From: Erwinia sp. E602
GTDB lineage: Bacteria; Pseudomonadota; Gammaproteobacteria; Enterobacterales; Enterobacteriaceae
Direction of reading: 5' to 3'
Assembly: GCF_018141005.1 (NCBI RefSeq)
Contig: NZ_CP046582.1
Location: forward strand, 4,774,001-4,838,000
Length of the DNA: 64,000 nt
Below, piece by piece: positions 20,341 through 32,276 of the stretch. The notes beneath the pieces were generated by a model that was not told where the DNA came from, did not search any database, and saw only the letters and a program-made list of their open reading frames with translations. Each line of letters starts with the position of its first letter. Within the stretch, counting starts at the first letter, position 1. Made by a program: the position numbers and the translations under genes.

Positions 20341-20394
20341 TGTCTGGCGGCTTGTCCCTTACGGGGCAGGCCGCAAGGCTTTGAGGAGAAGCTA

Positions 20395-22679
<2,285 letters not shown>

Positions 22680-22753
22680 TCATCTCCCCTGACGGGTGCG
22701 GACGGCGCAGGCCGCCCGCGCTCAGAGGGTGATGGTTTACCGGGAGGTTAACT

Positions 22754-23173
22754 ATGGCTATGACGTTTCACCTGGACGTGGTCAGCGCGGAGCAACAGAT
22801 GTTCTCCGGGCTGGTACAGAGCATCCAGGTTTCAGGCAGCGAAGGTGAGCTGGGTATTCGCCCTAACCACGCCCCGCTCCTGACTGCCATTAAGCCTGGT
22901 ATGGTTCGCATCGTTAAGCAGCACGGCGACGAAGAGGTGATTTACCTCTCCGGCGGCGTGCTGGAAGTGCAGCCTGGCGCGGTTACCGTGCTGGCTGACA
23001 CCGCGATCCGCGGCAGCGATCTTGATGAAGCCCGTGCGCTGGAAGCTAAGCGCAAAGCCGAAGAGCATATGAACAGCTCACACGGCGACGTGGACTTCGC
23101 AATGGCATCCGCAGAGCTGGCGAAAGCCATTGCTAAACTGCGCGTCATTGAGCTGACCAAAAAAGCGATGTAA
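22754..23173 (+). CDS. atpC: ATP synthase F1 subunit epsilon
   Basis: Epsilon (139 residues) binds gamma and the c-ring and can inhibit ATP hydrolysis. The N-terminal beta-sandwich ([35 protein letters not shown]) is followed by two C-terminal helices. It is the last gene of the operon and is followed by a strong terminator. Confidence 0.97.
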   Translation: MAMTFHLDVVSAEQQMFSGLVQSIQVSGSEGELGIRPNHAPLLTAIKPGMVRIVKQHGDEEVIYLSGGVLEVQPGAVTVLADTAIRGSDLDEARALEAKRKAEEHMNSSHGDVDFAMASAELAKAIAKLRVIELTKKAM

Positions 23174-23190
23174 CTCAGGTTTAAGCGCTA

Positions 23191-23224
23191 AATGCCGGAC
23201 AGGAAACTGCCCGGCATTTTTTTT
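23191..23224 (+). terminator. Rho-independent terminator of the atp operon
   Basis: AATGCCGG and CCGGCATT form a stem (23191-23218) running straight into a T-run to 23224, 18 bases after atpC. Confidence 0.92.
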
Positions 23225-23338
23225 GCCCGATCCCCCCCCTTCCGCCTGTCTGAAAGCTAATTTCGACCCGAGAAAAATGTAGTATTCTTAACGGTAAACC
23301 GTTTTACTTTCCTCTCTTCAACCCCAATCAGGATGTTT

Positions 23339-24709
23339 ATGTCTGCAAAGCCGATGAGCGTGGTGATCCTTGCTGCTGGTAAAGGAACCCGTATGTACTC
23401 TGACCTGCCAAAAGTACTGCACAAGCTGGCCGGGAAGCCGATGGTTCAACACGTGATCGATGCTGCCCGCGCGCTGGACGCACGCCGCATTAACCTGGTG
23501 TACGGCCACGGCGGCGAGCTGCTGCAGAGCACGCTGAACGACGACACGCTGAACTGGGTGCTGCAGGCGGAACAGCTGGGCACCGGCCACGCGATGCAGC
23601 AGGCGGCACCGCACTTTGCCGATGACGAAGACATCCTGATGCTGTACGGCGACGTGCCGCTAATCTCGGTAGAGACGCTGACGCGCCTGCAGCAGGCGAA
23701 ACCTGAAGGTGGCATTGGTCTGCTGACCGTGGTGCTGGATAACCCGACCGGCTACGGCCGTATCATCCGTGAAAACGGCAGCGTCACCGGTATTATCGAG
23801 CAGAAAGACGCCGCGCCGGCGCAGCTGCTGATTAACGAGATCAACACCGGCATTCTGCTGGCCAACGGCGCGGATCTGAAGCGCTGGCTCGGCAGGTTGA
23901 CCAACAACAACGCGCAGGGCGAATACTACATTACCGACATTATCGCTCTTGCCCATCAGGAGGGCCGCCGCATCGAGGCTGTCCACCCTGCACGCACCAC
24001 GGAGACCGACGGCGTCAATAACCGCCTGCAGCTGGCAACGCTGGAGCGGGTGTATCAGGCTGAGCAGGCAGAAAAACTGCTGCTGGCAGGCGTGATGCTG
24101 CAGGATCCGGCGCGTTTTGACCTCCGGGGTGAGCTGGTACACGGCCGCGACGTTCTGATCGACGTTAACGTGATCATCGAGGGCAAGGTAACGCTCGGCG
24201 ATCGCGTGCAGATTGGCGCGGGCTGTGTGATTAAAAACAGCGTGATTGCCGATGACAGCGTGATAAGTCCTTACTCGGTGATTGAAGACGCCGGGCTGGC
24301 CGCGGGCTGCACCGTCGGGCCGTTTGCCCGCCTGCGCCCCGGCAGCGAGCTGGCGGAAGGTGCCCACGTCGGCAACTTTGTTGAGATGAAAAAAGCCCGC
24401 CTCGGCAAGGGCTCGAAGGCCGGCCACCTCAGCTACCTCGGCGACGCCGAGATCGGTGCCAACGTGAATATCGGTGCCGGCACCATCACCTGCAACTACG
24501 ACGGCGTCAATAAATCGAAAACCGTCATCGGCGATGATGTATTTGTCGGCTCGGATACCCAGCTGATCGCGCCGGTCAACGTGGCGGCAGGCGTGACCAT
24601 CGCCGCCGGCACCACCATCATGCGCGACGTGCCGGCGGCCGGGCTGGTCTATAACCGTAAAGAGCAGCAGCTCAACGCCAGCTGGCAGCGCCCGGTTAAG
24701 AAAAAATAA
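23339..24709 (+). CDS. glmU: Bifunctional GlcN-1-P acetyltransferase/UDP-GlcNAc pyrophosphorylase GlmU
   Basis: It makes UDP-N-acetylglucosamine for peptidoglycan and LPS. It has 456 residues, as in E. coli. The N-terminal uridyltransferase has [20 protein letters not shown] and YGDVPLI. The C-terminal acetyltransferase is a left-handed beta-helix of hexapeptide repeats with GTITCNYDG and ends RPVKKK. ATG at 23339 is preferred over 23333 because AGGA then lies at a normal five-base spacing. It shares a unit with glmS, 157 bases downstream. Confidence 0.97.
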   Translation: MSAKPMSVVILAAGKGTRMYSDLPKVLHKLAGKPMVQHVIDAARALDARRINLVYGHGGELLQSTLNDDTLNWVLQAEQLGTGHAMQQAAPHFADDEDILMLYGDVPLISVETLTRLQQAKPEGGIGLLTVVLDNPTGYGRIIRENGSVTGIIEQKDAAPAQLLINEINTGILLANGADLKRWLGRLTNNNAQGEYYITDIIALAHQEGRRIEAVHPARTTETDGVNNRLQLATLERVYQAEQAEKLLLAGVMLQDPARFDLRGELVHGRDVLIDVNVIIEGKVTLGDRVQIGAGCVIKNSVIADDSVISPYSVIEDAGLAAGCTVGPFARLRPGSELAEGAHVGNFVEMKKARLGKGSKAGHLSYLGDAEIGANVNIGAGTITCNYDGVNKSKTVIGDDVFVGSDTQLIAPVNVAAGVTIAAGTTIMRDVPAAGLVYNRKEQQLNASWQRPVKKK

Positions 24710-24866
24710 ATTCTCACGCGCCGGCATGAACCGGTGCGGAAAAGGCAGTAAACATAAAAATAATCCCCACTCTCTACAAGGCTCGGGGAACCGGTAAAAA
24801 CCGGATAATCAGGTCAGAAGACAACGCGAGCGGCGCTGAAACGCCGCTTAGTCAGGAAAATAACTT

Positions 24867-26696
24867 ATGTGTGGAATTGTTGGTGCTGTAGCGCAGCGTG
24901 ATATTGCTGAAATCCTGCTTGAAGGGCTGCGTCGTCTGGAATACCGCGGCTATGACTCCGCCGGTCTGGTGGTGGTGAATGCCGAAGGCCAGGCCACGCG
25001 CCTGCGTCGTCTGGGTAAAGTACAGGAGCTGGCCGGGGCGGCGGAACAGACTCCGCTGCACGGCGGAACCGGGATTGCGCACACGCGCTGGGCTACCCAC
25101 GGCGAGCCGTCGGAAGCGAATGCCCACCCGCATATCTCAGATCACATCTACGTGGTGCACAACGGCATTATTGAGAACCACGAGCCGCTGCGCGAGCAGC
25201 TGATCGCCCGCGGTTACCGTTTTGCCTCGGAGACCGACACCGAAGTGGTGGCGCACCTGGTGCACTGGGAGCAGCAGCAGGGCGGCACGCTGCATGAGAT
25301 CGTGCTGCGGGTGATCCCACAGCTGCGCGGTGCCTACGGCATGGTGATCATGGACAGCCGCGACCCGTCAACGCTGGTGGCCGCCCGTTCCGGCAGCCCG
25401 CTGGTGATCGGCCGCGGCGTCGGCGAGAACTTTATCGCCTCTGACCAGCTGGCGCTGCTGCCGGTGACCCGCCGCTTTATCTACCTTGAAGAGGGTGACG
25501 TGGCGGAAATTACCCGCCGCGAGGTGAAGGTGGTCGATCGTCACGGCAACGCGGTGAAGCGCGCGGAGATTGAATCCCACGCTACCTACGACGCCGGTGA
25601 CAAGGGCGAATACCGTCACTACATGCAGAAAGAGATCTACGAACAGCCGGTAGCGATTAAAAACACCCTCAGCGGGCGTTTCAGCCACGGCGAAGTCGAT
25701 CTCTCCGAGCTGGGACCGCAGGCGGAAGCCCTGCTGGCGCAGGTCGAGCATATCCAGATCGTCGCCTGCGGCACCTCCTACAACTCCGGTATGGTTTCGC
25801 GCTACTGGTTCGAATCGCTGGCGGGCGTGCCCTGTGACGTGGAGATCGCGTCCGAGTTCCGCTACCGCAAGTCGGCGGTGCGTAAGAACAGCCTGCTGAT
25901 CACCCTGTCGCAGTCCGGCGAAACCGCCGACACGCTGGCGGCGCTGCGCCTGTCAAAAGAGCTGGGCTACCTCGGCTCGCTGGCTGTCTGTAACGTGGCC
26001 GGCTCGTCGCTGGTGCGCGAGTCAGACCTGGCGCTGATGACCAAAGCCGGCACCGAAATCGGCGTGGCCTCCACCAAGGCGTTCACCACCCAGCTCACCG
26101 TGCTGCTGATGCTGGTGGCGAAGGTCGGCCGCCTGAAAGGGATGGACCCGCAGGTTGAGCACGATATTGTGCACGGTCTGCAGGCGCTGCCGAGCCGCAT
26201 TGAGCAGATGCTGTCGCAGGACGAGCTGATCGCCTCGCTGGCGGAAGACTTCTCCGACAAGCATCACGCGCTGTTCCTCGGCCGCGGCGATCAGTACCCG
26301 ATCGCCATGGAAGGGGCGCTGAAGCTGAAAGAGATCTCCTACATTCACGCGGAAGCCTACGCGGCGGGCGAGCTGAAGCACGGCCCGCTGGCGCTGATCG
26401 ATGCCGATATGCCGGTGATTGTGGTGGCACCGAACAACGAACTGCTGGAGAAGCTGAAGTCGAACATCGAAGAGGTGCGCGCGCGCGGCGGCCTGCTGTA
26501 CGTGTTTGCCGACGTGGACGCCGGCTTTGCCAACAGTGAAGGCATGCGCATTATCCCGCTGCCGCACGTCGAAGAGGTGATTGCACCGATCTTCTACACC
26601 GTGCCGCTGCAGCTGCTCTCCTACCACGTGGCGCTGATCAAAGGCACCGACGTCGATCAGCCGCGTAACCTGGCGAAATCGGTGACCGTGGAGTAA
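24867..26696 (+). CDS. glmS: Glutamine-fructose-6-phosphate aminotransferase GlmS
   Basis: It converts fructose-6-phosphate and glutamine to glucosamine-6-phosphate, the first hexosamine step. It has 609 residues. Cys2 of [11 protein letters not shown] is the glutaminase nucleophile. Two SIS domains follow, with CGTSYNSG and SQSGETADT, ending [13 protein letters not shown]. In enterobacteria its mRNA is controlled by the sRNA GlmZ; the 157-base leader would be the target. The gene end is the conserved recognition region for Tn7; the usual insertion point downstream is uninterrupted. Confidence 0.98.
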   Translation: MCGIVGAVAQRDIAEILLEGLRRLEYRGYDSAGLVVVNAEGQATRLRRLGKVQELAGAAEQTPLHGGTGIAHTRWATHGEPSEANAHPHISDHIYVVHNGIIENHEPLREQLIARGYRFASETDTEVVAHLVHWEQQQGGTLHEIVLRVIPQLRGAYGMVIMDSRDPSTLVAARSGSPLVIGRGVGENFIASDQLALLPVTRRFIYLEEGDVAEITRREVKVVDRHGNAVKRAEIESHATYDAGDKGEYRHYMQKEIYEQPVAIKNTLSGRFSHGEVDLSELGPQAEALLAQVEHIQIVACGTSYNSGMVSRYWFESLAGVPCDVEIASEFRYRKSAVRKNSLLITLSQSGETADTLAALRLSKELGYLGSLAVCNVAGSSLVRESDLALMTKAGTEIGVASTKAFTTQLTVLLMLVAKVGRLKGMDPQVEHDIVHGLQALPSRIEQMLSQDELIASLAEDFSDKHHALFLGRGDQYPIAMEGALKLKEISYIHAEAYAAGELKHGPLALIDADMPVIVVAPNNELLEKLKSNIEEVRARGGLLYVFADVDAGFANSEGMRIIPLPHVEEVIAPIFYTVPLQLLSYHVALIKGTDVDQPRNLAKSVTVE

Positions 26697-26723
26697 TCCG
26701 CACCCTTATCGGTTGACGCTGAT

Positions 26724-26756
26724 AAAATCCGGCCCGCTCGTCAGGCCGGATTTTTT
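26724..26756 (+). terminator. Rho-independent terminator of glmUS
   Basis: AAAATCCGGCC (26724-26734) pairs with GGCCGGATTTT (26744-26754), ending in six Ts. It lies 27 bases after the glmS stop and ends the core segment before the accessory block. Confidence 0.92.
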
Positions 26757-26767
26757 ATGCCCGCAAA

Positions 26768-27721
26768 TCAGCGCGCCGCTGCGCCGCGTTGTGGGGTAAT
26801 GGCAGAGAGCACATCACAGATATCCTGGCTGAACTGCGGGGAGCGCTGCATCTTCTCCGTCCACTGCGTGTTGGCCACCTGCTGCTGCTGCGAAATCTGC
26901 TGGCTGGCGCGGAACAGGCTGTCGAAGAACGGCACAAGCATCGCACCGCCGGGCAGCGCCGACTGTTTAAACACCGGGCTGCCGTCGGTATAGGTCAGCT
27001 GCCGCAGCCCGGCCGGGACATCTACCGGGGCAAAGTAGCGCTGCGCGTAGCGATGCCAGAAAATCGCCGCGTCATAGCTGGCGTTAGCGTAGTCTGGGCA
27101 GTTCAGCGAGGGTGCGACTGCGGCCATCCCTTTGCTGCTGTCCCTGTACGGCATCTCCAGCCAGCGGGCCATCCCTTCCAGATACCAGCGCTGCTTGAAT
27201 ACGCCGTAACCGTACTGGTAGAGGTGGAACAGCTCGTGGGCCGGGGTGACGTTGCGCAGCGGGTTGACCGAGGTATCGACGATCAGCTTAAGGGCGCACG
27301 GCAGAGTGGTGCCGTCAGCCATCCTCTCCCGCGACACCTTATCAAAAGCCGCGCCCTTGCCGCGATCCTTGCGCAGCACGTAGATATTGATCTGCCCGGC
27401 ATTCGCGAACACCTTCTGCCGCAGCGGCGAGCGCAGCCCCAGCGCGCCGGAGTAGAAGCGCTGCGCCGCCTGCAGCTGTATCGCCATATTCTCAATGCTG
27501 TCCGGGGTGCCGTTGCCGTTGCTGTCCCCGGTATGGCGCAGGCGATCGTTACCCTGCAGGCTGTAGAACAGGTGAAAATCACCCGCCACGTACTCTTTTT
27601 CCAGCAGCCGATCCTGGATCACTGACCCGCTCAGACAGCGCTCGGTTTTCAGGATTTCCCGCGCGTGGGCGCCGCTGGCGACGGATAAAAGGATAAAGGT
27701 GGCGATGCGTAATCTGGCCAT
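26768..27721 (-). CDS. Secreted putative zinc metallopeptidase (HExxH)
   Basis: 317 residues with a signal peptide (MARLRIATFILLSVASGAHA, cut near residue 20). HELFH (162-166) plus Glu182 in YLEGMARWLE is an HExxH-E zinc site of the kind seen in MXAN_6640-type putative peptidases, which have HExFH followed by W-EG-A-W-E. DSNGNGTPD (66-74) is an EF-hand-like calcium loop, common in secreted proteins. Four cysteines could form disulphides. It starts 17 bases after the glycosyltransferase gene on the same strand, so the two are probably cotranscribed. No substrate can be named. Exported location is likely; activity is inferred from the motif only. Confidence 0.7.
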   Translation of the reverse strand: MARLRIATFILLSVASGAHAREILKTERCLSGSVIQDRLLEKEYVAGDFHLFYSLQGNDRLRHTGDSNGNGTPDSIENMAIQLQAAQRFYSGALGLRSPLRQKVFANAGQINIYVLRKDRGKGAAFDKVSRERMADGTTLPCALKLIVDTSVNPLRNVTPAHELFHLYQYGYGVFKQRWYLEGMARWLEMPYRDSSKGMAAVAPSLNCPDYANASYDAAIFWHRYAQRYFAPVDVPAGLRQLTYTDGSPVFKQSALPGGAMLVPFFDSLFRASQQISQQQQVANTQWTEKMQRSPQFSQDICDVLSAITPQRGAAAR

Positions 27722-27738
27722 AGGACTCCCCTTATGGG

Positions 27739-29163
27739 TTACAGCACGCTCTGCTGCTGGCGCGCGCTAAGCCGGGTTATTTCCTGAAAAACGATGCCGA
27801 CCACCGTTTGCACCACGTCGGACAGCGTGCTGCTGGCGAAGTCGTCCTGTGGTAAAGCGACCTGTGTGCTGCCGATGGCGATGCCGTCCTGCGGTAAAGC
27901 GGCCTGTGCGCTGCCGGTAGTGATGCCGTCCTGCGGCAAAAAGACCTGCGTGCTGCCGGTGGTGATGCCGTGCTGCGGCAAAGTGACCTGCGTGCTGCCC
28001 GTGGCGATGTCCTCCTGCGGCAACGTGGCCTGCGTGATCCGCCGGCGATCGGCGAGCGGGTATTTACCCGCGTGGCCCAGGCGGTTGCCGGCGAAGAACT
28101 GCCCGCTGTGGCGATCGCGCGGCACCAGCCAGATATCACCGCCGGCGTGAATATCAATGGCAAAGCGCAGGCCTGCGGTGGCGAACTCCATCACCAGAAT
28201 ATAGCTGCGATAAAACCACAGCCGCTGCAGGCCGCTGAACGACAGGGTACGCAGCTTTTCGGCCAGCCGGTCGAGGTCCTCACGTTCGCTGCCGAGTTGC
28301 GTATCCAGCAGCGCCGCCACGTCAGTACGGAACAGCCGGTTGACCGTATCACTGTCGAAATGGTGCTGGCAGGTGTAGAGGCGCTCCAGCAGCGAGTCGA
28401 CGTCGCCACTCTCCATGCGTTTTTTGATGCGCTGCCAGGCGCGCTCTTCGTTACAGACCGGATGCAGCACTTTACCTGTGGTGTGCGGCATGGCGGTCTC
28501 CGCGATAAAAATCGGCCGCGACATGCTGAAAAAGGGCGAAAAATAGTCGGGAAGTTTGCGCTGCAGACAGGCACCGCTAAAACCGTTGTTCAGCAGCAGC
28601 GTGCCGGTAAAGGCCTCATCGTTAGGATAAGCGGCATCTGCCGTGGTGTTGCGGGCGCTGCGCTGCGGTTTCAGGAAGTCGATAGCGGCAGCAGAGAGAC
28701 GTATCAGGCTGTAGTACATACCCCAGATGGCGTCTCCGTACTCTGCTGACAGCGTGCGGTGCCACATCCAGGAGGGCTTCTTTCTGCCGAAACCAAACGC
28801 CAGGCAATCTTCGCTCAGCGCGGCAGAATCCGCCATAAACTGTACGATATCGCAGTGGAAAAAGACGTCGTCGTCCAGCAGCCAGTAGCGGTCGTAGCCG
28901 GGCAGATAATCGCGTGCGGCGTAGAAAATATAGTCACCACACAGCCAGCCGGCGTTGCTGAGCCAGCGCAGGTTGTTGTCATCCAGCCAGCGGCGGGAAA
29001 GCGCGTAGTGATTGCCGTTGATAAGGTTTTCAGTGACGTCAGGCTGGCTGAATTTCTCTTCGAAAATATAAACGTCAACCTGCGGATAGCGCGCAAACAG
29101 CGGTAACAGTAAATCCAGCCGCGCCTGCTGACCGGAATGCCGGATAATAAAACAGGTTTTCAT
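27739..29163 (-). CDS. Putative glycosyltransferase with C-terminal 14-residue repeats
   Basis: 474 residues, not matched to a named family with confidence. The N-terminus MKTCFIIRHSGQQARLDLLLPLF is a Rossmann-like start without a signal peptide. YWLLDDDVFF (DDD at 97-99) resembles the metal-binding DxD of GT-A glycosyltransferases, and FGRKKPSWMWHRT and LLNNGFSGACL follow. Residues about 375-440 are four and a half tandem 14-residue repeats close to LPQDGITTGSTQ; the last 30 residues form a possible helix. Upstream of, and probably cotranscribed with, the secreted metallopeptidase. A role in glycan or protein glycosylation is inference. Confidence 0.55.
   Translation of the reverse strand: MKTCFIIRHSGQQARLDLLLPLFARYPQVDVYIFEEKFSQPDVTENLINGNHYALSRRWLDDNNLRWLSNAGWLCGDYIFYAARDYLPGYDRYWLLDDDVFFHCDIVQFMADSAALSEDCLAFGFGRKKPSWMWHRTLSAEYGDAIWGMYYSLIRLSAAAIDFLKPQRSARNTTADAAYPNDEAFTGTLLLNNGFSGACLQRKLPDYFSPFFSMSRPIFIAETAMPHTTGKVLHPVCNEERAWQRIKKRMESGDVDSLLERLYTCQHHFDSDTVNRLFRTDVAALLDTQLGSEREDLDRLAEKLRTLSFSGLQRLWFYRSYILVMEFATAGLRFAIDIHAGGDIWLVPRDRHSGQFFAGNRLGHAGKYPLADRRRITQATLPQEDIATGSTQVTLPQHGITTGSTQVFLPQDGITTGSAQAALPQDGIAIGSTQVALPQDDFASSTLSDVVQTVVGIVFQEITRLSARQQQSVL
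27844..28040. repeat. 42-bp minisatellite inside the glycosyltransferase gene
   Basis: Four full 42-bp units (27844-27885, 27886-27927, 27928-27969, 27970-28011) and a partial fifth to 28040. Units differ at several bases but keep the frame, each coding for a variant of LPQDGITTGSTQ plus two residues. Copy-number change would alter protein length without a frameshift. Confidence 0.93.
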
Positions 29164-29488
29164 CGGTATCCGTGCTCAGGGTGAGTACTGCATCCAGAGA
29201 GGCCCGCTGGCGGGCGGAAAACGTGCGTAGATCAAGCATAGAAGCGGCGGGGGCAGGATGCAACGCGGCCTGGTGGTACCCGCAACCGTAACCTTTAGCG
29301 GCGGCGGGCGGCTTCGATGGAACCGGCAGGGCAGCCGTTCTGTGCATCCGTAGACTGCGCCCGTAAGCCCGGGCGTACGGTACATCAGAGGAGTGAACCC
29401 GCCAGAGCGGCCGTCCAGCGCATCGGGGGATTGCACCAGCCATTCAGTGCCTGAGGGCATGGGGCCCTCAGGCCTGCCACGGGTGACT
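29164..29488. other. Intergenic region with one hairpin
   Basis: A 325-base gap. GCCTGAGGGC (29449-29458) and GCCCTCAGGC (29464-29473) form a perfect 10-bp stem 16 bases after the stop of the NTF2-like gene, on whose strand it could be a terminator, though no T-run follows. I see no gene, promoter pair or repeat in the rest. Confidence 0.5.
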
Positions 29489-29869
29489 TCAGGGGATCGC
29501 GGTTTCGTGCAGATGCCGCCAGAGCGGCTTACCGTTCTCCAGGCTGAACACCGCCGTTGACCAGCGCAGGCTGCTGCCCTGTTCCGGCAACGTCTGCCGC
29601 TCGCGATACAGCACGGTGGCCCCGTCTGGCCCCTCCTGCAGCACCAGGCACTCGTCTGTCTCAATCACCAGCCCCGGCCGGCCGTCACGCTGCGTTCTGA
29701 ACAGCGTGCTCAGCGCGGCGTAATCAATCTTAGCGCCGCCCGGCGTCACCATCGAAAAGTCCCGGTGAAAACGGCACAGCAGCGCCGCCAGTTCGCCCTC
29801 GCCTTTTCCCAGCCAGCTCTCAATGGCAACGTGAGCATCGACCACTTCCCTGATATAGCGATTCATCAT
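29489..29869 (-). CDS. Small NTF2/SnoaL-like (DUF4440-type) protein
   Basis: 126 residues, cytoplasmic, no signal peptide. The pattern of an N-terminal helix (VVDAHVAIESWLGKGEGELA), LLCRFHRDFSMVTPGGAKIDYAAL and a C-terminal strand ending WRHLHET fits the cone-shaped NTF2-like fold of DUF4440 proteins. Such proteins are varied: some bind small ligands, some are enzymes. Its ATG at 29869 overlaps the end of the upstream efflux gene by four bases, so it is translationally coupled to it and may act on the same compound. The function is unknown. Confidence 0.65.
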   Translation of the reverse strand: MMNRYIREVVDAHVAIESWLGKGEGELAALLCRFHRDFSMVTPGGAKIDYAALSTLFRTQRDGRPGLVIETDECLVLQEGPDGATVLYRERQTLPEQGSSLRWSTAVFSLENGKPLWRHLHETAIP

Positions 29870-31254
29870 GCGTTCTCCTCGTTTAATAATTGCTGTTTAA
29901 CCGCGCGGTTGTTGATACGACCGCTGAGCAGCGCCGGGATCAGGCTGCCCGCCGCCGCAGTATAGAAGGTAAAGGCCCAGGCGGGTCTTGCGGCAAGATG
30001 CCCGATCAGCAGATTCTGCAGCAGGCTGAGCAACGCCACGCCGAAACAGAAGCTCAGCTGGCGGTTGATATTCCACAGCGCGCTGGCCTGTGGCAGCTCA
30101 GCGGCGGGGATCTGCAGAAAGGCGCTGCTCTGCGCAGTGCTGCTGCACAGGCTGCCGCCCAGCCCCATCAGCGTAAAGGCAGCAATCAGCTGCGGGAACG
30201 GATGGGCCGCCGTCACCTGTGCCAGCAGCACGATGCCTGCGGCCTGCAGCAGGCAGCCGGCGACGATCGGCGGGCGCGGGCCAAGCCGGTTGAACGTTCT
30301 GCCGGTGGTGGCGATCGCCAGCCCGGATGCCAGCGACCAGGGGATCATCAGCATCCCGCACTGCGCGGCTGAGAGACCCACCACCGTCTGCAGCCACAGC
30401 ATCGCCAGCAGGCTGACGCCCATAAACAGCCCCGGAACGCACTGATAAACGCCCATCGAAAAGCGCAGCAGCGGCTCTGACAGCAGCGCCACGCTGAACA
30501 GCGGCGTAGGGTGACGGCGGCAGCGACGGACAAACCCCGCCAGCAGCCCCAGCCCGGCCAGCAGCAGCGCCAGTCCCCCACCTGCACCGTCCGCTTCGCT
30601 AAGACGGGTCATCGCCAGCAGCACCAGCAACAGACCGCTGCAGCCGCCCAGCAGGCCGGGCAGGTCGAGCGGCGCGTGTTCAGGGGCAGGCGGCTCCTGC
30701 CGCAGCCAGCACAGCGCCAGCAGCAGCGTTACTGCGGCCAGCGGCAGGCTGGCAAAAAACACCCAGCGCCAGTTCAGCGCCTGCACCAGCAGCCCGCCCA
30801 GCGTCGGCGAGAGCGCCGGAGCCAGCAGCGCCACCAGCATCACCACTGAGGCGAGCCTGGCGCGCTGGTGCGGCGGGTAAAGCTGCCAGGTAAGCGCCTG
30901 ACCGACCGGGATCAGCAGCCCACCGCCGGCCCCCTGCAGAATACGCCAGGCCACCAGTTCACCCAGCGTTCCTGCGCAGCCGCTTGCCAGCGTAGCGGCC
31001 ATAAACAGCAGCAGCGACAGCACAAAGACGCGGCGTGCGCCGAAGCGCTGCGTCAGCCAGGCGCTGAGCGGGATCGCCAGCGTCAGGCCGCAGATATAGC
31101 CGTTGCTGACCCACGCCAGCCCGGACACCGGGGCCTGCAGCGCCTGGCCGATAGCCGGATAGGCCACTCCGGCGATAAACATATTGACCAGATCGAGGAA
31201 AAACCCCGCCAGAAATACCCCTGCCACTTTGCTGCGATACTGCACGGTGATCAC
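29866..31254 (-). CDS. MFS drug efflux transporter, DHA2 type
   Basis: 462 residues with about 13-14 hydrophobic helices, the DHA2 (EmrB/QacA-like) size class. WLTQRFGARRVFVLSLLLF is motif A after helix 2, RILQGAGGGLLIPVGQAL is motif B-like, and ALSPTLGGLLV is motif C of antiporters. It starts with GTG at 31254. It is divergent from a LysR regulator 103 bases away and coupled to the NTF2-like gene. The substrate is unknown; proton-driven export of a toxic compound is the family role. Confidence 0.8.
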   Translation of the reverse strand: MITVQYRSKVAGVFLAGFFLDLVNMFIAGVAYPAIGQALQAPVSGLAWVSNGYICGLTLAIPLSAWLTQRFGARRVFVLSLLLFMAATLASGCAGTLGELVAWRILQGAGGGLLIPVGQALTWQLYPPHQRARLASVVMLVALLAPALSPTLGGLLVQALNWRWVFFASLPLAAVTLLLALCWLRQEPPAPEHAPLDLPGLLGGCSGLLLVLLAMTRLSEADGAGGGLALLLAGLGLLAGFVRRCRRHPTPLFSVALLSEPLLRFSMGVYQCVPGLFMGVSLLAMLWLQTVVGLSAAQCGMLMIPWSLASGLAIATTGRTFNRLGPRPPIVAGCLLQAAGIVLLAQVTAAHPFPQLIAAFTLMGLGGSLCSSTAQSSAFLQIPAAELPQASALWNINRQLSFCFGVALLSLLQNLLIGHLAARPAWAFTFYTAAAGSLIPALLSGRINNRAVKQQLLNEENA

Positions 31255-31357
31255 CTGCCTGCGAAAAAGGGCTCACTATAGGCGCGAAGTCCGGCGGGAA
31301 AAACCGCGTTACGGCTGATAAACTGTCAAAGCGATTTTGACAATATGGAGCCTGACG

Positions 31358-32269
31358 GTGCTGAATTTGCAAAGAGTGGCGATGTTTGTTGCCGTGGTCG
31401 AGGCGGGCAGCTTTACGGCCGCCGCTGCCACGCTGCGGCAGACAAAAGCGGCTATCAGCTTCAATATTGGTCGTCTGGAGGCGGATCTGGGGGTGGCGCT
31501 GCTGCTGCGTACCACCCGCCGGCTGGCGCTGACGCAGAGTGGTGAAGCGTTTTATACCCGCGCGTTGCGCCTGCTGGCCGAGAGCGATGCGCTGGAGCAG
31601 GAGGTGCGGCAAAACCACCTCAGCCTGAGCGGTGAGCTGACGGTCACCAGCACCGCAGAATACGGTGCGCGTAAGGTGATCCCGGCGCTGGCCGCCTTCG
31701 CGCAGCAGCATCCGCAGCTGCAGGTTCGCCACGTCTCTTCGTCGGCTCACGCCGACCTGATCTCTGAACGCTTCGACGTGGCGATCAGGCTCGGTAAACT
31801 CGCCGACTCCAGCTACCGGGCTGCCGCCATTGAACGGTTCACCATCCTGCCGGTTGCTTCACCTGGCTGGCTGGCGGCTCACCCGGTTACCACCCTTGCC
31901 GGGCTGGCTGAAGCCGACTGGATACTCCACCAGCGGCTGGCGTCACCGAGGCGCTGGTCGCTTACCGGGCCGGAGGGAGCAGTAGAGATGGAGATTAGCG
32001 GGCCGGCCCGTTTCTCCAGCGACAGCGCCTCGGCGCTGCTGGCGTTTGCCGCCGCCGGCTGCGGCGTGGCGCTGCTGCCCGAGTGGCTGGTGAGACAGCC
32101 GCTGGTGGAAGGTCGCCTGCAGCGGCTGCTGCCGCAGTACCGGTTCCCCGAACAGGGCGTTTACGCCCTGTGGCCGGACAGCCGCCATCTGCCGGCACGG
32201 GTCAGAGCCTTTATCGATTTTCTGCGTGCGTGGGTGACAGAAGGTGGCGTCAGCGCTGAGATAAATTAA
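31358..32269 (+). CDS. LysR-family regulator (divergent from efflux pump)
   Basis: 303 residues. The N-terminal helix-turn-helix is FVAVVEAGSFTAAAATLRQT, then KAAISFNIGRLEADLG; the effector domain follows from about residue 90. GTG at 31358 is preferred: GGAG lies eight bases upstream, and the protein then begins as LysR proteins usually do. A TTG at 31337 would add seven residues. It is divergent from the DHA2 pump gene, and LysR proteins typically control the neighbour they face. Confidence 0.85.
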   Translation: MLNLQRVAMFVAVVEAGSFTAAAATLRQTKAAISFNIGRLEADLGVALLLRTTRRLALTQSGEAFYTRALRLLAESDALEQEVRQNHLSLSGELTVTSTAEYGARKVIPALAAFAQQHPQLQVRHVSSSAHADLISERFDVAIRLGKLADSSYRAAAIERFTILPVASPGWLAAHPVTTLAGLAEADWILHQRLASPRRWSLTGPEGAVEMEISGPARFSSDSASALLAFAAAGCGVALLPEWLVRQPLVEGRLQRLLPQYRFPEQGVYALWPDSRHLPARVRAFIDFLRAWVTEGGVSAEIN

Positions 32270-32276
32270 CCTGTGG

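Noticed and set aside
26697..26767. Tn7-like insertion at the glmS attachment site
   Set aside because: No transposase or tns-like genes, terminal repeats or target duplication were seen. The glmS terminator is intact.
27844..28040. CRISPR array
   Set aside because: Units follow one another directly with no spacers, diverge from each other and are in frame within a coding gene. The arrays at 32277 and 42252 also lack spacers, and no cas genes are present.
29164..29488. Extension of the NTF2-like gene or a separate small gene in this gap
   Set aside because: Open frames here have Arg/Pro-rich products without ribosome sites and no similarity to anything I recognise.
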